A stretch of 64,000 nt of DNA from Cytospora piceicola (GCA_023375675.1 JALQBC010000031.1:248001-312000); one strand, 5' to 3'. Positions 12,069 through 23,401 are shown, counted from the first letter of the stretch. Notes: a model not told the origin generated them from the letters alone. Made by a program: numbers and translations.

Positions 12069-12628
12069 GTGGGAGGTTTATGATTTGATGATTATGGGGA
12101 TTTATGAGATGATGGAATGGAAGAATTACCCTGGATGAACAAAATTAGGATGGCACGAGGAGTGTGATGGAGCGATACACGAGGAAATTGTTTTGGCGCA
12201 AGAGGATACCACCCTTCACAAGTTTAACAGAGTGGCACGCCACTCGACATTATCTCGGGACATCACAAAGTTTTTCGTTTGATGAGGATGTGGTGAGAAT
12301 TTTGCGGAATTGCTGCGTTTTCTTTGTTTCGTGTTTTGAAGAAGGATGTAGCGGACAGCATGACAATTATGATACTATTGTATATAACGTTGAAGGAGCC
12401 ACCTGGTCCACTCAGCGTATATCAATTGCAACTTACTTATACATCATCAATTACAACTGCCGTCACGTCTAGGTATCAATCAGATAATCCACTAACAACA
12501 ATCTTGAACAGTAGTTGAGTGATGCACCACTTCGAGAGACAAAAACCACAATCTCGCTTAAGGTCTGTATTCCTCCCCAAAGCCACTCAGATCGACGTAG
12601 GCTGGTCTACCCCCATATTGTCTCTGCC
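12069..12628. other. intergenic
   Basis: This is the 3' flank of the low-complexity protein gene. No further gene or structured element is recognised. Confidence 0.5.
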
Positions 12629-13372
12629 TTAGTACGTACGCGCATCGTATATCATCTGAAGTATTGATCGTTGGTCAAGTATCAGGTCATGCAACCTCAT
12701 CTGACATAGCACGGCACCGTAAGTCCTGTAGTATCCATCGGGTAAGGGGTCTATGAACACAGACAGCGGCTCTTGAAACGGTATGTAGCCCGGGTTGTTC
12801 CGAACGTCAGCATCCCAAGCCTCAATTACATGGTGGCTTATGGTCGCTTCCTCTTCTCCCCAGTTCGTCCTCCAGGTGAGGCTGGGCTTGCCTCATACAG
12901 CCCCTGAGGTAGAGGCTGCCTCGTAGCGGAACACGCAGGCACGACCCCTACGCTCAGCCTCCCAGGCCTCGTGCTCCCAGTTCCATATTTCCATGACTTC
13001 GATCCTAGGCATCTTCGTGGCCGCCGCGGCAGCAGCTTGGAGGAGGTCGGAAGTCGCGACCTCGGTGGAATGCCGACTCTGGGCTGGCCGCAGAACTTCT
13101 TGAGATGTGAGTGCCACCGACCTAAGGTTTGGGAAATACGCCGTGACGTGATCCAGGATATCAGTCTTGCCTAGGTGGCTCCGGAGGCCCAGGCAATCGA
13201 TAGCATCTGTAAGGAAAGACACAGAAAGATGCTCAAGGTTGGGGGCAGAGACTGCTAGGCTCGGCAGTATCTGTATCTTGGATAATCGAGGCGTCTTCGT
13301 ATCCTCGCTACCGTAGATTAGTAATGGGAGGGCATCACATTTTGGGGTTGTACCACAGGAAGACCTCCGCAT
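12629..13372 (-). pseudogene. F-box-type (DUF6546-like) protein remnant
   Basis: On the minus strand one frame runs from 13372 to 12629 and is interrupted only by a TGA at 12893-12895. The frame before the stop contains leucine-rich segments and ends in MPRIEVMEIWNWEHEAWEAE and RACVFRYEA. The frame after it continues with TWRTNWG, HHVIEAWDADV and LDQRSILQMIYDARTY before a TAA. This pattern resembles the C-terminal region of fungal F-box-like proteins with a DUF6546 domain. An N-terminal F-box is missing, so the gene is truncated as well as stopped. A CGA-to-TGA change would explain the stop. I cannot rule out a short intron spanning the stop, but no good donor and acceptor pair is seen there. 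Confidence 0.55.
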
Positions 13373-13539
13373 CCCACTTCGTAGATGTGGCTGGCCTGCC
13401 TCAAAGAATGAACAAGGACCGAACTTGTCTTCTTACTATCTCACATGGCATGCCTGCTCAGGCAGGTGCAGCTGACTATTGACCGACATTCAGAGGCGAG
13501 AAGTCATCCAGTGACGCATTCACTGTGTTTGACAGCATC

Positions 13540-14000
13540 AATTGATCCTTGACTCGGATATGCCACCCGACGAGAAAGGTATGTACCGGCTCGCAGAAGA
13601 GGCTCAGGTTTTGACCGGCGCCGGATCCTTGACTACGGCAAACACAGTGGACACCGTTATCTACCACCTCATTTCTAATCCAAGCTGTCTCTCTCGCCTC
13701 GTTGCAGAGCTCAAAGATGCCTTCCCTGAACCGGCGACGATGCCAACCTTGGCAGAAGTGGAGAAACTCACATACTTGACAGCCGTTATATATGAAGGTC
13801 TCCGGCTGAACACAGGCGTTGCACATCGGCTATCCAGGATTTCACCAGACGTATCGTACATCGCGACTTTACGATTCCGCGCGGTGTGGCCGTGGGGATG
13901 TCCCTGCTGGATATTCTTGAGAACTCGGACATATTCCCCGACCCTGATGTGTTTGTCCCGGGGCGGTGGCTACCGCTCGAACACGGGGGGGGGGGCGGTA
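13540..14000 (+). pseudogene. truncated cytochrome P450 remnant
   Basis: The plus strand encodes a P450 core that begins just before the oxygen-binding I helix (EEAQVLTGAGSLTTAN) and continues through the K helix with its ExxR motif (VIYEGLRLNTG). After about position 13840 the frame shifts by one, and the next part reads RDFTIPRGVAVGMSLLD and then FPDPDVFVPGRWLP, the segment before the heme-binding loop. The sequence then breaks off at an 11-base G run near 13985. The heme-cysteine loop is absent and the first 250 or so residues are missing upstream, so this is a truncated, frameshifted relic. The motif order resembles fungal P450s of secondary metabolism, but subfamily cannot be assigned. 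Confidence 0.8.
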
Positions 14001-14738
14001 GGTAGAATGAAGATAACCAGTACTGCACAACATTCTATCTTAGTAATATTTCTGCCTCGGCTTTTCCGCCATGCTTTCATCAAACCTCTCAGGGATCTTG
14101 CATGAAACGCGCATCCTACTCTACCACCACACCTCCCTTTGGTCCGCTTCCAAGGTTCATCATTCTCCGTAAAACCAAGAGCCTCCGCCTATGAATACTT
14201 ATCCGCATCAACACCCGCGACTAGTAACAGCCATTGTTTTATCTATAACTCCCTAAGGATATGGGTAGGATGATACATGATGGTACTACTGTTTATTACT
14301 CGGTGTAGTAGCTTGGTAATTCTCTGACGGCTCGTTCCAATCCCACCACTGAACTTTTCGTTCCCCTCTGTTGCAGCTCATAGCAGCACGCCACATATGC
14401 CAAGTTTAGCTTGGAGGCTTACCAGAGTTGAGTCCATTGGATTTGCTATGTATAGATAGATAAGCATGATTCACAGTCTACGACATTAGTGGACAACCTT
14501 TATTGTATGTCAACTGTACCGAAAGCCATAGGATCCCCGTGTAATTATCAGTGAGATTCGGATTACTTTCAAGCGAGAGCCTCTATGATAGATATATATA
14601 GCTACAAGCCCCGAAAGGTCTGATGCTTGTTTCCTTGTTGACCTCCTCTGACCCTTCTCATAGTTAATTTTGCCCCTTCTAGCCTTTTTATACTGTTCAT
14701 CATCGACGTGCAGAACCCAGTCTATCGAAGAAGTGAAT
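14001..14738. other. intergenic
   Basis: No gene is supported between the P450 relic and the gene at 14739. The last 100 bases probably hold the leader of that gene. Confidence 0.5.
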
Positions 14739-16313
14739 ATGGATACAGCAACAGCAGTTGCAACATGGATTGGCACAGTCGCAACAGCTATAGGCCTTGC
14801 GTCCCTAGTCGCCCAGGCTACCGAGATTCGTAATAGCTTTGACCGATATTACGGTTTCCGCGATGCAAAGTTTCTGGGCCCTTGGGCAGCGAAACAACCT
14901 TCTCATCCATGGTATCAACTACACATGCCGGATCCAAATGGTCCTATTATATCTGCCGATATCATGAATGGATTCTGTGGATACAATACTTTGTACCTCA
15001 GCCGGCTTCCTGCATCAGAACAAATTGGAAAAGCTTCTTGGGCCAAGCTTCTGTCCGTAATCCATCCACGATTGCCAAGCCCTGACGACTCCTTAGCTTC
15101 TATATTATCATACTTTCAATCACCTGAGCCGTTGCACGCTGCGTCGTCCACTCGGCATGAATGGTTACACTTGAATTCTCAACCACTGATACATGGCGAG
15201 AAAACGGCCTATCTAACCATCTCTCGCGCTACCTTGGTCATCATTCTAATACTATCCAATGCACGACAGAGCTTCAAACACTCAGGCGATGCAGGATACA
15301 GAGCTTCGTTCCCGAGTTATATTGGAATCTGGTCAATCGAGTGGTCAATCGGCAAACCGGCAGTAGTGAGGTTATTTGTTCACGACCTTTTCGCGAAACG
15401 CAGCTTTGACAAGTATCCCCGCTTCTTTCCTCAGCGCGTGGACAAATGTATCGACATGCTTGCCGGGGTCATGGATGATTGCTCCATGGGCCTTCAGGTT
15501 GCATTCCCTGGTCGAAAGGCGCCAGGCAAATGGATCCTGCAGCTTCAGAAAAGGGGATATCCAGGAGCACACGGGAGCCGACACTTCTACAACATGGTAG
15601 GAGGCAAGGTATATGAGTTCGACTTTCTGTTCCTTCGCCGAGTCGACGAGATATCGCTACCACAACCGACGCATACTCCGTCCATGAGCAACGCCAGCGA
15701 AGATGTGGTATATACAGCTCGCTTCGAAGATCGACAGTCTTTGTTGACTGTCCCCAGCCTTGTGGCCAATCAACCTGCTACCATTGTCTTGGAACGAGAC
15801 GTATTCAGTCTGCTTCCACAGGTACTTGACCATTTACCGTGGACACACCTCTCCTGGTCTATGCATCGAGGGATGCGAGACATCCTATTAGCATTTGGAA
15901 AAGGAATCATGGATGTGTATCGCCAACTACTTGCGAAAAAGTTAAAGCAGGCAGTAACTGATAACGTGTTTACTCTCGTGGAAACGAGGGGCTGGAAGTC
16001 TGACTTTGTCCAGCATAGCATGCCAGATATGGTCTATAGCACAATTATGTCAGGCTCCGGCGATAGCGGTGATTTGGTCCGGGTCATCACAGATGCAGCG
16101 TTGCTCTTGTGTGATGGGAATTATTCTGAGCTTGACCGAACCTCATTCTGGAAAAGGACTATGCGGAGAAAGCATACTGAGATCATACCGCATGAGTACG
16201 AAATGCCAGCAGACTCCGTTGTGGCTTTGACCAAATTTGTCGTCCTTGAGTGGAGCCAGGAGTTCGACTATCAGATGTATCATCATCTTCCCACGGAACT
16301 TTACTTCGACTAA
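14739..16313 (+). CDS. fungal hypothetical protein with N-terminal membrane segment
   Basis: A single open frame gives 524 residues from the ATG of MDTATAVATWIGTVATAIGL; a longer reading from 14670 adds an unlikely leader. The first 28 residues form a hydrophobic segment of alternating Ala, Val and Ile, which could be a membrane anchor. It is followed by a conserved-looking motif, EIRNSFDRYYGFRDAKFLGP. The body is a mixed alpha/beta sequence of about 480 residues with no repeats and no motif I can name. Similar unnamed proteins with an N-terminal ATWIGTV-like anchor are common in accessory regions of filamentous fungi (recollection, not searched). The frame is intact despite neighbouring relics, and codon use looks normal, so it is probably a functional gene of unknown role. 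Confidence 0.8.
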   Translation: MDTATAVATWIGTVATAIGLASLVAQATEIRNSFDRYYGFRDAKFLGPWAAKQPSHPWYQLHMPDPNGPIISADIMNGFCGYNTLYLSRLPASEQIGKASWAKLLSVIHPRLPSPDDSLASILSYFQSPEPLHAASSTRHEWLHLNSQPLIHGEKTAYLTISRATLVIILILSNARQSFKHSGDAGYRASFPSYIGIWSIEWSIGKPAVVRLFVHDLFAKRSFDKYPRFFPQRVDKCIDMLAGVMDDCSMGLQVAFPGRKAPGKWILQLQKRGYPGAHGSRHFYNMVGGKVYEFDFLFLRRVDEISLPQPTHTPSMSNASEDVVYTARFEDRQSLLTVPSLVANQPATIVLERDVFSLLPQVLDHLPWTHLSWSMHRGMRDILLAFGKGIMDVYRQLLAKKLKQAVTDNVFTLVETRGWKSDFVQHSMPDMVYSTIMSGSGDSGDLVRVITDAALLLCDGNYSELDRTSFWKRTMRRKHTEIIPHEYEMPADSVVALTKFVVLEWSQEFDYQMYHHLPTELYFD

Positions 16314-17341
16314 AAGGCAGCATATCTACGAAGGAGTCAGGAAATCGGTATCCACCGACTGTCCCATTGTCTTGTGAGAGAATTTGACGCCGAGTTTGCG
16401 GATGGCTTCAATACTGTAACCTTGGAGCATCTTGGAGCTTTTATGAGAGGACTCTCGCATGGACAGCTGTGAGGTTTTCAAAAGGCTAGAGTGTATGTGC
16501 GATAAAAGTATAAGACCCGAATGGTACTCAACCATATGGATACTCATCAACACCTGGGCAGGTGGGCAGGACGTCAAAAGAAGCGGTGGCTCATGTGCAT
16601 TTAGGGTTGAGCGCCTTATGGACGGACTTGGGAACCCAGCCAATTCAAAATCAGGGCAATCACTTACAACAATTCGTCATTACGACAAATTTGTAGCAAT
16701 TGAGTCCAATGTGGACATCTACAATTTAACAGTGCCTTTACATTTCAGTGCATATACCTAAACGTATAAGTCTTATCACTCATCTCAGACAGCTCCCGAT
16801 ATTCGAACCCGCCCTCGCCCCCCTCCGCTAGCTCTCCTGCCGCCTCCTGTTCGAGCCGGTATAGCCGACGTTTAGTATTACCGCAGCGATCATTCTAGCA
16901 CAGATGAAGCCGAGCTTAAGAGAATACCCGAGAATATAGCATAGTAAGTTCGGATGGCAGCGGATATTAGAGGCTGTAGTCCCGCCGAAGTTGCTAACGC
17001 TAATCTAGAGCGCTATACCCACGGTACGCTTATAGCTACCCGCAAGGTTATAAAACATCTAGATAATAGACGCTCGGGTTGACAGTGCAGGCGATAATAA
17101 AGACTCCGCATTTACCTACTCAAGCATATAGTAATCTACCCGTGTAGGAACCATCCACTAAGCAATCGTCTTATCACCGCAGTGCGCCGGCCACAAGCAC
17201 TGCGCCGACTGTACCGGCAAGATAAGCAACGTCCAATGTTCCTCCATCAAGTACATAAGTATCACTATTGAATGTGTATGCGAAGATCATCAACTGCTTT
17301 CGTTCTGTCGACCAACATTCCAAGTTAAGACAGCACCAACC
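16314..17341. other. intergenic with probable repeat relic
   Basis: No intact gene. The section at about 16850-17110 is rich in TA steps and stop codons in all frames (GCTAATCTAGAGCGCTATAC-like wording), similar in texture to the mutated transposon at 44.9-48.1 kb. It is probably a small fragment of an old repeat, but the family cannot be named. Confidence 0.35.
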
Positions 17342-18641
17342 ATGTTGTTACCAGCACTCGTCCTCTCCCTCGCTGGAATCAACCAAGCTCGTGAAATCGT
17401 GTTCCCCCCAGTCGCCGGGATAGACCGCGTACATGTACCAGGCCAAGCACCAATACAGTTTGACATAAGTGACGCCGACGATGATGACATCGACCTAGCC
17501 ACAGATGCAATGGGCGGGCTGACGTCCTTCGGTCACCTGCCATACGTTCCCTGCTTCGCGGCCAAGACGGATGAGGAGACTGCTAAATACGACATCGCTG
17601 TTCTAGGGGCACCGTTTGACACGGGGACATCCTTCAGGCCTGGAGCTCGGTTTGGTCCCCATGGAATTCGGGACGGGTCGAGGAGGATACGGGGCCCACA
17701 CTCTTGGAACATTTACTCGGGACGGAATTCATTCCAGGATTGGGCGAAGATTGTTGACTGTGGAGATGCTCCCTTGACTTTTGTGGACAATACAGTGGCT
17801 CTGAAGCAGCTTGGTAAGGCTCATAAGGTAAAAGCTTTTTACCCCTGTGCACTTCAGTGTGAGTGTGAACGTGGTCGTTGACAAGTACAAAGATTATATC
17901 CGGCCGGACGGCCAACAACGTCTCCATCGCAGAGACGCCTCGAATTTTGATGTTGGGCGGTGATCATACCATCACGTTGGCCGCCCTTCGTTCAACGATT
18001 AACCATTGGGGAGTTGTGAGCGTGATACATTTCGACTCGCATATCGATACATGGAACCCACATGCAGTGAACGGAGGCGTTACAGAATATGCGGCCGTCA
18101 ACCACGGAACATTCCTCCATATTGCGCACGAAGAGGGTCTAATATCAAACGACTCCTCGATCCACGCCGGTATTCGAGCTCCACTTGGCACGCAGCAGCA
18201 AGATCTGGAAAACGACTCCCAGTGCGGCTTCGAGATCATCACAGCCCGGGATATCGATGAGTACGGGGCCAAGGGAATCATCAAGAAGCTCAGGGAGAGA
18301 GTCGGTAAAGGGAACGTCTACATCACAGTGGACATTGATGTGCTGGATCCGGTGAGTAGCCCTCTTCGGCCTGTCAGGAAGCTCGCTTGCTGACTATGGT
18401 CTCTTCCCAGGCATTCGCCCCTGCTACCGGCACAGCTGAGCCCGGTGGATGGACCACTCGCGAATTGCTGACCGTTCTGGACGGCTTGGTCGGGATGAAC
18501 GTAATTGGAGCAGATGTTGTTGAAGTCGCTCCGGCGTACGACAACACGGGCGAGACGACATGTCTGGCTGCCGCAGAAGTCGGTAGGAGTCTAATCGGGC
18601 TCATGGTTGCCCAACCAGTCATCCCGCAAGAAGCATCATAG
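17342..18641 (+). CDS. agmatinase-type ureohydrolase with putative signal peptide
   Basis: Three exons, 17342-17827, 17893-18351 and 18411-18641, joined by introns of 65 and 59 bases, give 391 residues. The ureohydrolase (arginase/agmatinase) fold is clear. It shows an N-terminal DIAVLGAPFDTGTSFRPGAR, the first metal motif GGDH in ILMLGGDHTITL, the second motif HFDSHIDTW, and the third TVDIDVLDP followed by AFAPATGTAEPGG. All metal-binding His and Asp residues are present. Family members hydrolyse agmatine or related guanidino compounds to urea and an amine using two manganese ions. The first 16 residues (MLLPALVLSLAGINQA) form a plausible signal peptide, so the enzyme may be secreted or vacuolar. 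The first intron uses an AAG acceptor, chosen because it restores the family-like reading KAHKIISGRTANN. The substrate is inferred. Confidence 0.88.
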
Positions 18642-18808
18642 GATTTGGAAGAAATTAACGTGAAGGGGCAGGCCTTTCACAGCCAGGATAGAGTGCTTAT
18701 ATGCGACGTGGCGGCTGTTATATACTTTTAAAGTTTAGAATATGTACAGAATAGAAATATGGGAGGCTGACACCCCGAGTATAGATCCTCGTGCCGACGC
18801 GAGACGGT

Positions 18809-19839
18809 CTATGCTGAGGGCAGAAAATCGGCGTCAACCCAGTCCGCATAATCCTCCCCCAATACGAAATCAATCTCCAGCGGCGAGTCCCTCACACTCG
18901 AGTAGCTAGCCCTATCAGTGGTATCAGACCCAGCTCCAGAGTTAGAATACTCCTCAAAGGTGACATGGTCAGTCTGCGGTATCCCGTCCGACCAGACCCC
19001 CCAGCCCGTCTCGTTGATACTGCTCCCTAGGCTGCACCGCTGGAACGCGACGCGCGCGTAGTCCCTCCACGGCCGGCCCAGGTACACACTACCGTCCGCG
19101 ACGTCGGCGCCCTTGGCTGTGGTGACGTCCGAGTCCGTGATGACGTACCAGCTGCTGTCGGAGTCGTTGGTCCTCCCGGAGGCGGTTACCCAGCCGTAGC
19201 CGTTGCTGGCGATGGTGGAGTTTGTGATCCAGGCGCGCGCGTGCTCGCCGAAAATGAAGTCGGTCATACCCTCGATGTAGCTGTTGGCGTAGATCTGGTT
19301 GCCGATTTCGGCGAGGAGGGTGTCCTGGGATCCGTATATGCCGACACCGTAGTACCCTTGGCTGGTATTGTAGGCGGAGAGGGCGATGGCTTGGTAGCCT
19401 TTGCCCCATAGGTTGCGGATGTTGAGGTTGTATACGGCTGAGTTGGGCGATTCGTTGATCAGGGCGGCAGTATGCTCGTCATCTGCGGCTACGAGGAGGG
19501 AGGAGTTATATTGCAATGTGACGGTGTTGTCGACATAACTGGTGTAGTCGGCTGTCTCGCCGTAGATGGTGACCTTGGCCGCTTTGGGCGGGAGATATAC
19601 TTGCTCCGTGTAAGTGCCGTTGTAGACGAAAATGGTGGTAGGGGTGGTAGACGTGTTGGAGATGGAGTTGACAGCCCCTGAGATCTAAGGAATATTGTGA
19701 GATAAGTTTGATTTGCGATAAGGTCGTAGACTGCACTTACTGTTGAGAAGTCACATCCTCCCGCGGCGCACACGGTGATGCTGCCGGCTGGCGGAGTGAG
19801 TCGCGCGACACTGCTGATACTGCTGGTACTGCTACCCAT
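18809..19839 (-). CDS. pectinesterase (carbohydrate esterase family 8)
   Basis: Two exons, 19839-19741 and 19684-18809, joined by a 56-base intron (GTAAGT to CTTAG, phase 0), give 324 residues. The protein is a pectin methylesterase, which removes methyl esters from homogalacturonan in plant cell walls. It has the family motifs in order: GYYGVGIYGSQDTLLAE with the first catalytic Asp, YIEGMTDFIFG with the second Asp, and YLGRPWRDYARVAFQ with the conserved Arg. The end, DYADWVDADFLPSA, is also family-like. The odd point is the start. The modelled N-terminus, MGSSTSSISSVARLTPPAGS, begins just before the mature domain and has no hydrophobic signal sequence. A missed upstream exon or loss of the signal peptide are both possible. 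The convergent neighbour is the agmatinase gene, 167 bases away. Confidence 0.9.
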
Positions 19840-20421
19840 CTTGACTTGATCGAGAAAATGACGGGAGTGAGGGAAAGGGGAGCAACGAGTGGCCTTGGCT
19901 TGTGATTCTCATCATGAGAGGCCGTCCAACAAGTACCTTATATATGTTACCTACTTGGGGATGTAAGTGGCACTGAGTGCCGAGTCCTCGCCCTGGACTG
20001 CCAAGTCGTGAAATGAGATGACCAGGGTGTTGTGGAGCGTCTGGGGATGATTCGAGCCTTACCAATATGCAGTGTAGTTTCACTATGATGGAAGCTCCGG
20101 AGCATTGACAATTCAAATGGATGGTGACTGAAAGATGAATAGGGGAGACCTGCCAAAGTCGAGAATTCCACATCTTTGCCATGAGCTAGGTAGCCTCAAC
20201 TCACAATCCAACGGTGTGTCTCGGCCCTGAGGATCCGCCAAGTCCTTCGTTCCGTAATTTAATTCATTACTGCTAGTGTATAGTTAATATGTTGTGCATG
20301 ATGAATTTGAGGGACTCCTCTGATTTTTCGAGGGTCCATTCAGTCTTGAACGCAGCTGGGAAGTGATCTTCCGGACTGAACAAGCCATGTTTCAGTTTAA
20401 GGTCCTCAGCTTTTAGGCGGG
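19840..20421. other. intergenic, upstream of pectinesterase
   Basis: Promoter region of the pectinesterase gene on the minus strand. I looked here for an exon encoding a signal peptide and found no convincing one. One short minus-strand frame (MRITSQGHSLLPF) ends in a stop just after the modelled start. Confidence 0.45.
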
Positions 20422-21434
20422 TCAAGGGAGCCACTCGACGATCTCCCGTCCGGGGTCCCCCAGCCGAATAGTGATCTGGAGGCTTGTCTCGCTTGAGAGG
20501 TCCTCGCCTCGGCTGTCAATCACTGCAATCAAGACGTCCCCTGATCCACCAGCATCTGTTCCCTCCTCAAGCGGCGTCCACCTCTCGGCTTCAATGTCGC
20601 CCTTCACGCGCTCCGCGACACCGGGCGGCGCCTCCACGGAATGACCTAAGCTCCCGATCCATTCCAGCTCTTGCTCCGTATTCATCCTCCCCTCAACTGC
20701 ATTCCAGTACGAGAATCGTCCGAACCGATCGATGATTGGCTTACGCGCATCGTCGACCTTGGGGGAGAGAAAGGCAGCCTCGTGGATCGACCACTCATGG
20801 TTCATGCATATGTCGTCTGCAATCCCCACCAGGGTATACTCATCCACCCTCGTGTCATCCCTAGCAGAGTCACATTCACCAGTGTAGAGCTCCACCGCCC
20901 GACGAAGCCCTTCCACATGGGCTTCGGACACTTCCTGGCACCGGACTGACTCCTGACGTGCCAAAGTTGCGTTGAACTGCGTCGCGACACAGAATCAGTA
21001 TTCAAAGCTCGCGTCCGCCCACCGCCTTCGACTCCAGGGCCATAGCTCTCTTTCAGCCCGTAGAGTTGCTTCTACAGCTTCCTGGCTACCTTGTCAAACC
21101 AGCTCTTCCAGCGCTTATCGATGCCTCGGAATAACAATCAGGGTGCCTGGCCAAGCAGTACGAGCATGCCTAAGGTCTGTTCGGGAAACTCGGGGTCTTG
21201 GGGGTTGGGGAGGAAGGACATCATGTCCGGGATGTTGTCAGGGCCGTATGCCTTACTCATAGCTTTCAAGGCGGGCCATGCTACCTTGGTAGCGTCGACG
21301 AAGTCCGAAGTACCTGAGAAATACACGAAGATGAGCTCCTTGCCAGTCACGGGATGGTCTCGTGCCCAGGAGGTGCGTGCTTGGCGCAGTTGCCTGAGAA
21401 GGGAGGGCGTAAAGACTGAAAGGAGGTCCTTCAT
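20422..21434 (-). pseudogene. DUF924 family protein, inactivated
   Basis: The minus strand encodes a DUF924-type protein (a mostly bacterial and fungal family of helical proteins of unknown biochemical role). Its N-terminal part runs from the ATG at 21434 and reaches EQTLGMLVLLGQAP. There a TGA at 21138-21140 replaces the Arg expected in the family pattern, before LLFRGIDKRWKSWF continues in frame. A second stop, TAG at 21072-21074, follows. The C-terminal part (20964-20422) is in another frame and keeps the family pattern PIIDRFGRFSYWNAVEGR. Both stops are what C-to-T changes of CGA and CAG would produce. An intron may account for the frame change but not for the two stops. The gene is therefore judged dead, recently enough that its reading frame is still easily followed. 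Confidence 0.7.
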
Positions 21435-22251
21435 GATGGCGCTCAGGACTGATCGTTCTGCGGCGAATGTGTCATAGTCGTCTCTTGAATAGCAGGTGAG
21501 ACTCGATAGGTATTTATTTCAACACGTATGGGGTGTCTCGTAATACTTCTCCTCACGCTCGGAGTCAAGTTGGTCCGGAGATGGCAACTGCAGTAATGCT
21601 CAAAACCAAGAACTCTCCCCCCCACCCCCGGGCAGAACTGGGCTTAAAATAGCAGTGACGCGAAACTGATAATAGGACATCAGTGCGCACGATGAGCGCT
21701 TTGCAGCGAGTACTGATGTCACAGAGTAGCGTGTAGAATGTCAATGCGGCGTAGTCGTAACGCGCCTAGGCAGGTTAGAACCCGAGCACGCATCTTGAGT
21801 CTCGACAACCAAGGGGCACCTGTCAGTGCGCCCTGGAGTCCTCTCAAGCATTTTCCTTGCCTGGTCGCCGTCCAGTCTTAGTCGTGAGGAGAAGCCTGTT
21901 GATGGTTCCAAGGTCGGCGAAGCACTGAAGGGGTTTCGAACTGGGGTGGGCTGACGTCCGGAGAGGAGCCAAGACGTATTAGTTCCCCTCCAGTCCAGGG
22001 CTAGTAGCAGAACCGCGAGAGCTCCATCGTGGGAGTCAAATGTCGGAGGTCAGAATTGGGAGGCATCAATCATAACGTGTCTGGCGCGTTGTAACTAAAA
22101 TGTGGCTGCAGTAGGCAAGGGTCTACGTTGAGCCAGTGTATAGAGACCCTCCTTGGCCCGTGCGTCATGCCTGCCGACTCGGCGAAGCAATCCAAAATGT
22201 TCCCAGTTCAAGCAACAACTCGACCATCACCGGCCATTCAGCACAGCCAAG
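21435..22251. other. intergenic
   Basis: No gene is supported. The final part includes the leader of the RSM19 gene on the plus strand. Confidence 0.5.
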
Positions 22252-22762
22252 ATGCAGCCCACAAGGATATTATTGAAGCGATCGGTGTGGAAAGGCAAGT
22301 ATTCTACCTTTGGCTCCCTTCCATCCAGTTATTATGCTAACGCGACACCTTATCAGGGCCACACATCGTGCCGTACGTAACCACTACCATAACATAGCCC
22401 GACTCCAAGCGACTCTCCCCGAGGCAATACGCAGAGGAAGATGAATCGCTCACACGGGACTGATGATCATACAGGCTGCCGCTCGTTCGGCCCCAGGAGG
22501 GCAAATATGTCCCGCCTATCCGCACACAGGCGCGCTCCGCGACGATCCTGCCCAGCTTCGTGGGTCTCACGTTCGAGATTTACAATGGCAAGGTCTACAA
22601 CCCTGTAACCATCATGGAGGACATGGTCGGGCATAAGCTGGGGGAGTTCTCACCGTACGTGCAAAAGACTTGAGGGGGGGTGTGTATGGGTGGAGTGGCT
22701 AACCATTCATTAACCTTTTGTGTTGCAGAACGCGAAAGCCATTCATCTACGACAAGAAATAA
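22252..22762 (+). CDS. RSM19: mitochondrial small ribosomal subunit protein uS19m
   Basis: Four exons, 22252-22294, 22357-22372, 22475-22654 and 22729-22762, encode 90 residues. The family hallmark is continuous only with this splicing: [20 protein letters not shown], then [39 protein letters not shown] and [14 protein letters not shown]. This matches the uS19 fold of the mitochondrial ribosome head, which contacts 15S rRNA near the tRNA sites. The first intron appears to be a GC-AG intron (AAAG then GCAAGT), because a GT donor two codons later would insert residues in a conserved block. Exon 2 is only 16 bases long. The other introns (102 and 74 bases) are ordinary GT-AG. A short, intron-dense conserved gene like this is easily missed by automatic annotation. 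Confidence 0.93.
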
Positions 22763-23401
22763 TAGCGGACGCTAGGTAGTTGGCCGGAGATTATGATGAG
22801 AATCCGAGGCGACGTATGATTTACATTGCTGCCACAGGGCAGGGAACCTGGTCCTGGAGAAGGATACCCAATGATTGAAGGGCCGCAGTCGTAGGGTCGG
22901 TCCCGTTGTATAGGATTTGAAGAAGCAGCAGCTACGCAGGAAAGACAGAAGACCAATCTTGGTCCGTTATTGACTGATCAAGCTCGGCCGCATGTTGCCT
23001 GGGAATTCTGAACAATCCCGGGAACACGCCACTCTAGGCTGGAGATGCATCACATTAGCAAAATTGTGAGAGAACACACAACTGGTACAAACAGAGGCAC
23101 ATATAAACAAGCAGTGTTCAAAGTGACGATAAATATCTCGATTGGTATCTTTGTGGCGATAACTGTCACTCTGGGGCGATGTGTGCTGCCCGTGCTCCGT
23201 GGATGGTAAATCAGTGCTTCCTGCCAAACGCCTGTTCCTGTTCCGTCCGTGAACTCCATTGAAAACACCATGCCTCAAGCAATTCCCTGCTAGGGCCATA
23301 ATAGTCCACGTCTCCTTTCAATTCCTCCTCGGCAGGCTTCATGGCCGGAGTATCATGGCATGACCGGATCACTCCCCACCCGCCACAAGCCCCTTCCCAC
23401 C
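22763..23401. other. intergenic between convergent genes
   Basis: This holds the 3' flanks of RSM19 (plus) and TAF10 (minus). No further gene is seen. Confidence 0.5.

Noticed and set aside
12629..14000. F-box relic plus P450 relic as parts of a gene cluster
   Set aside because: Both are dead and unrelated, and no synthase, transporter or regulator lies nearby.
17342..19839. Agmatinase and pectinesterase as a functional pair
   Set aside because: They are convergent and act in different pathways; adjacency alone is not evidence.
22139..22380. Longer open frames over the RSM19 5' region as separate proteins
   Set aside because: They read through the first intron and lack conservation; the spliced uS19m model explains the sequence.
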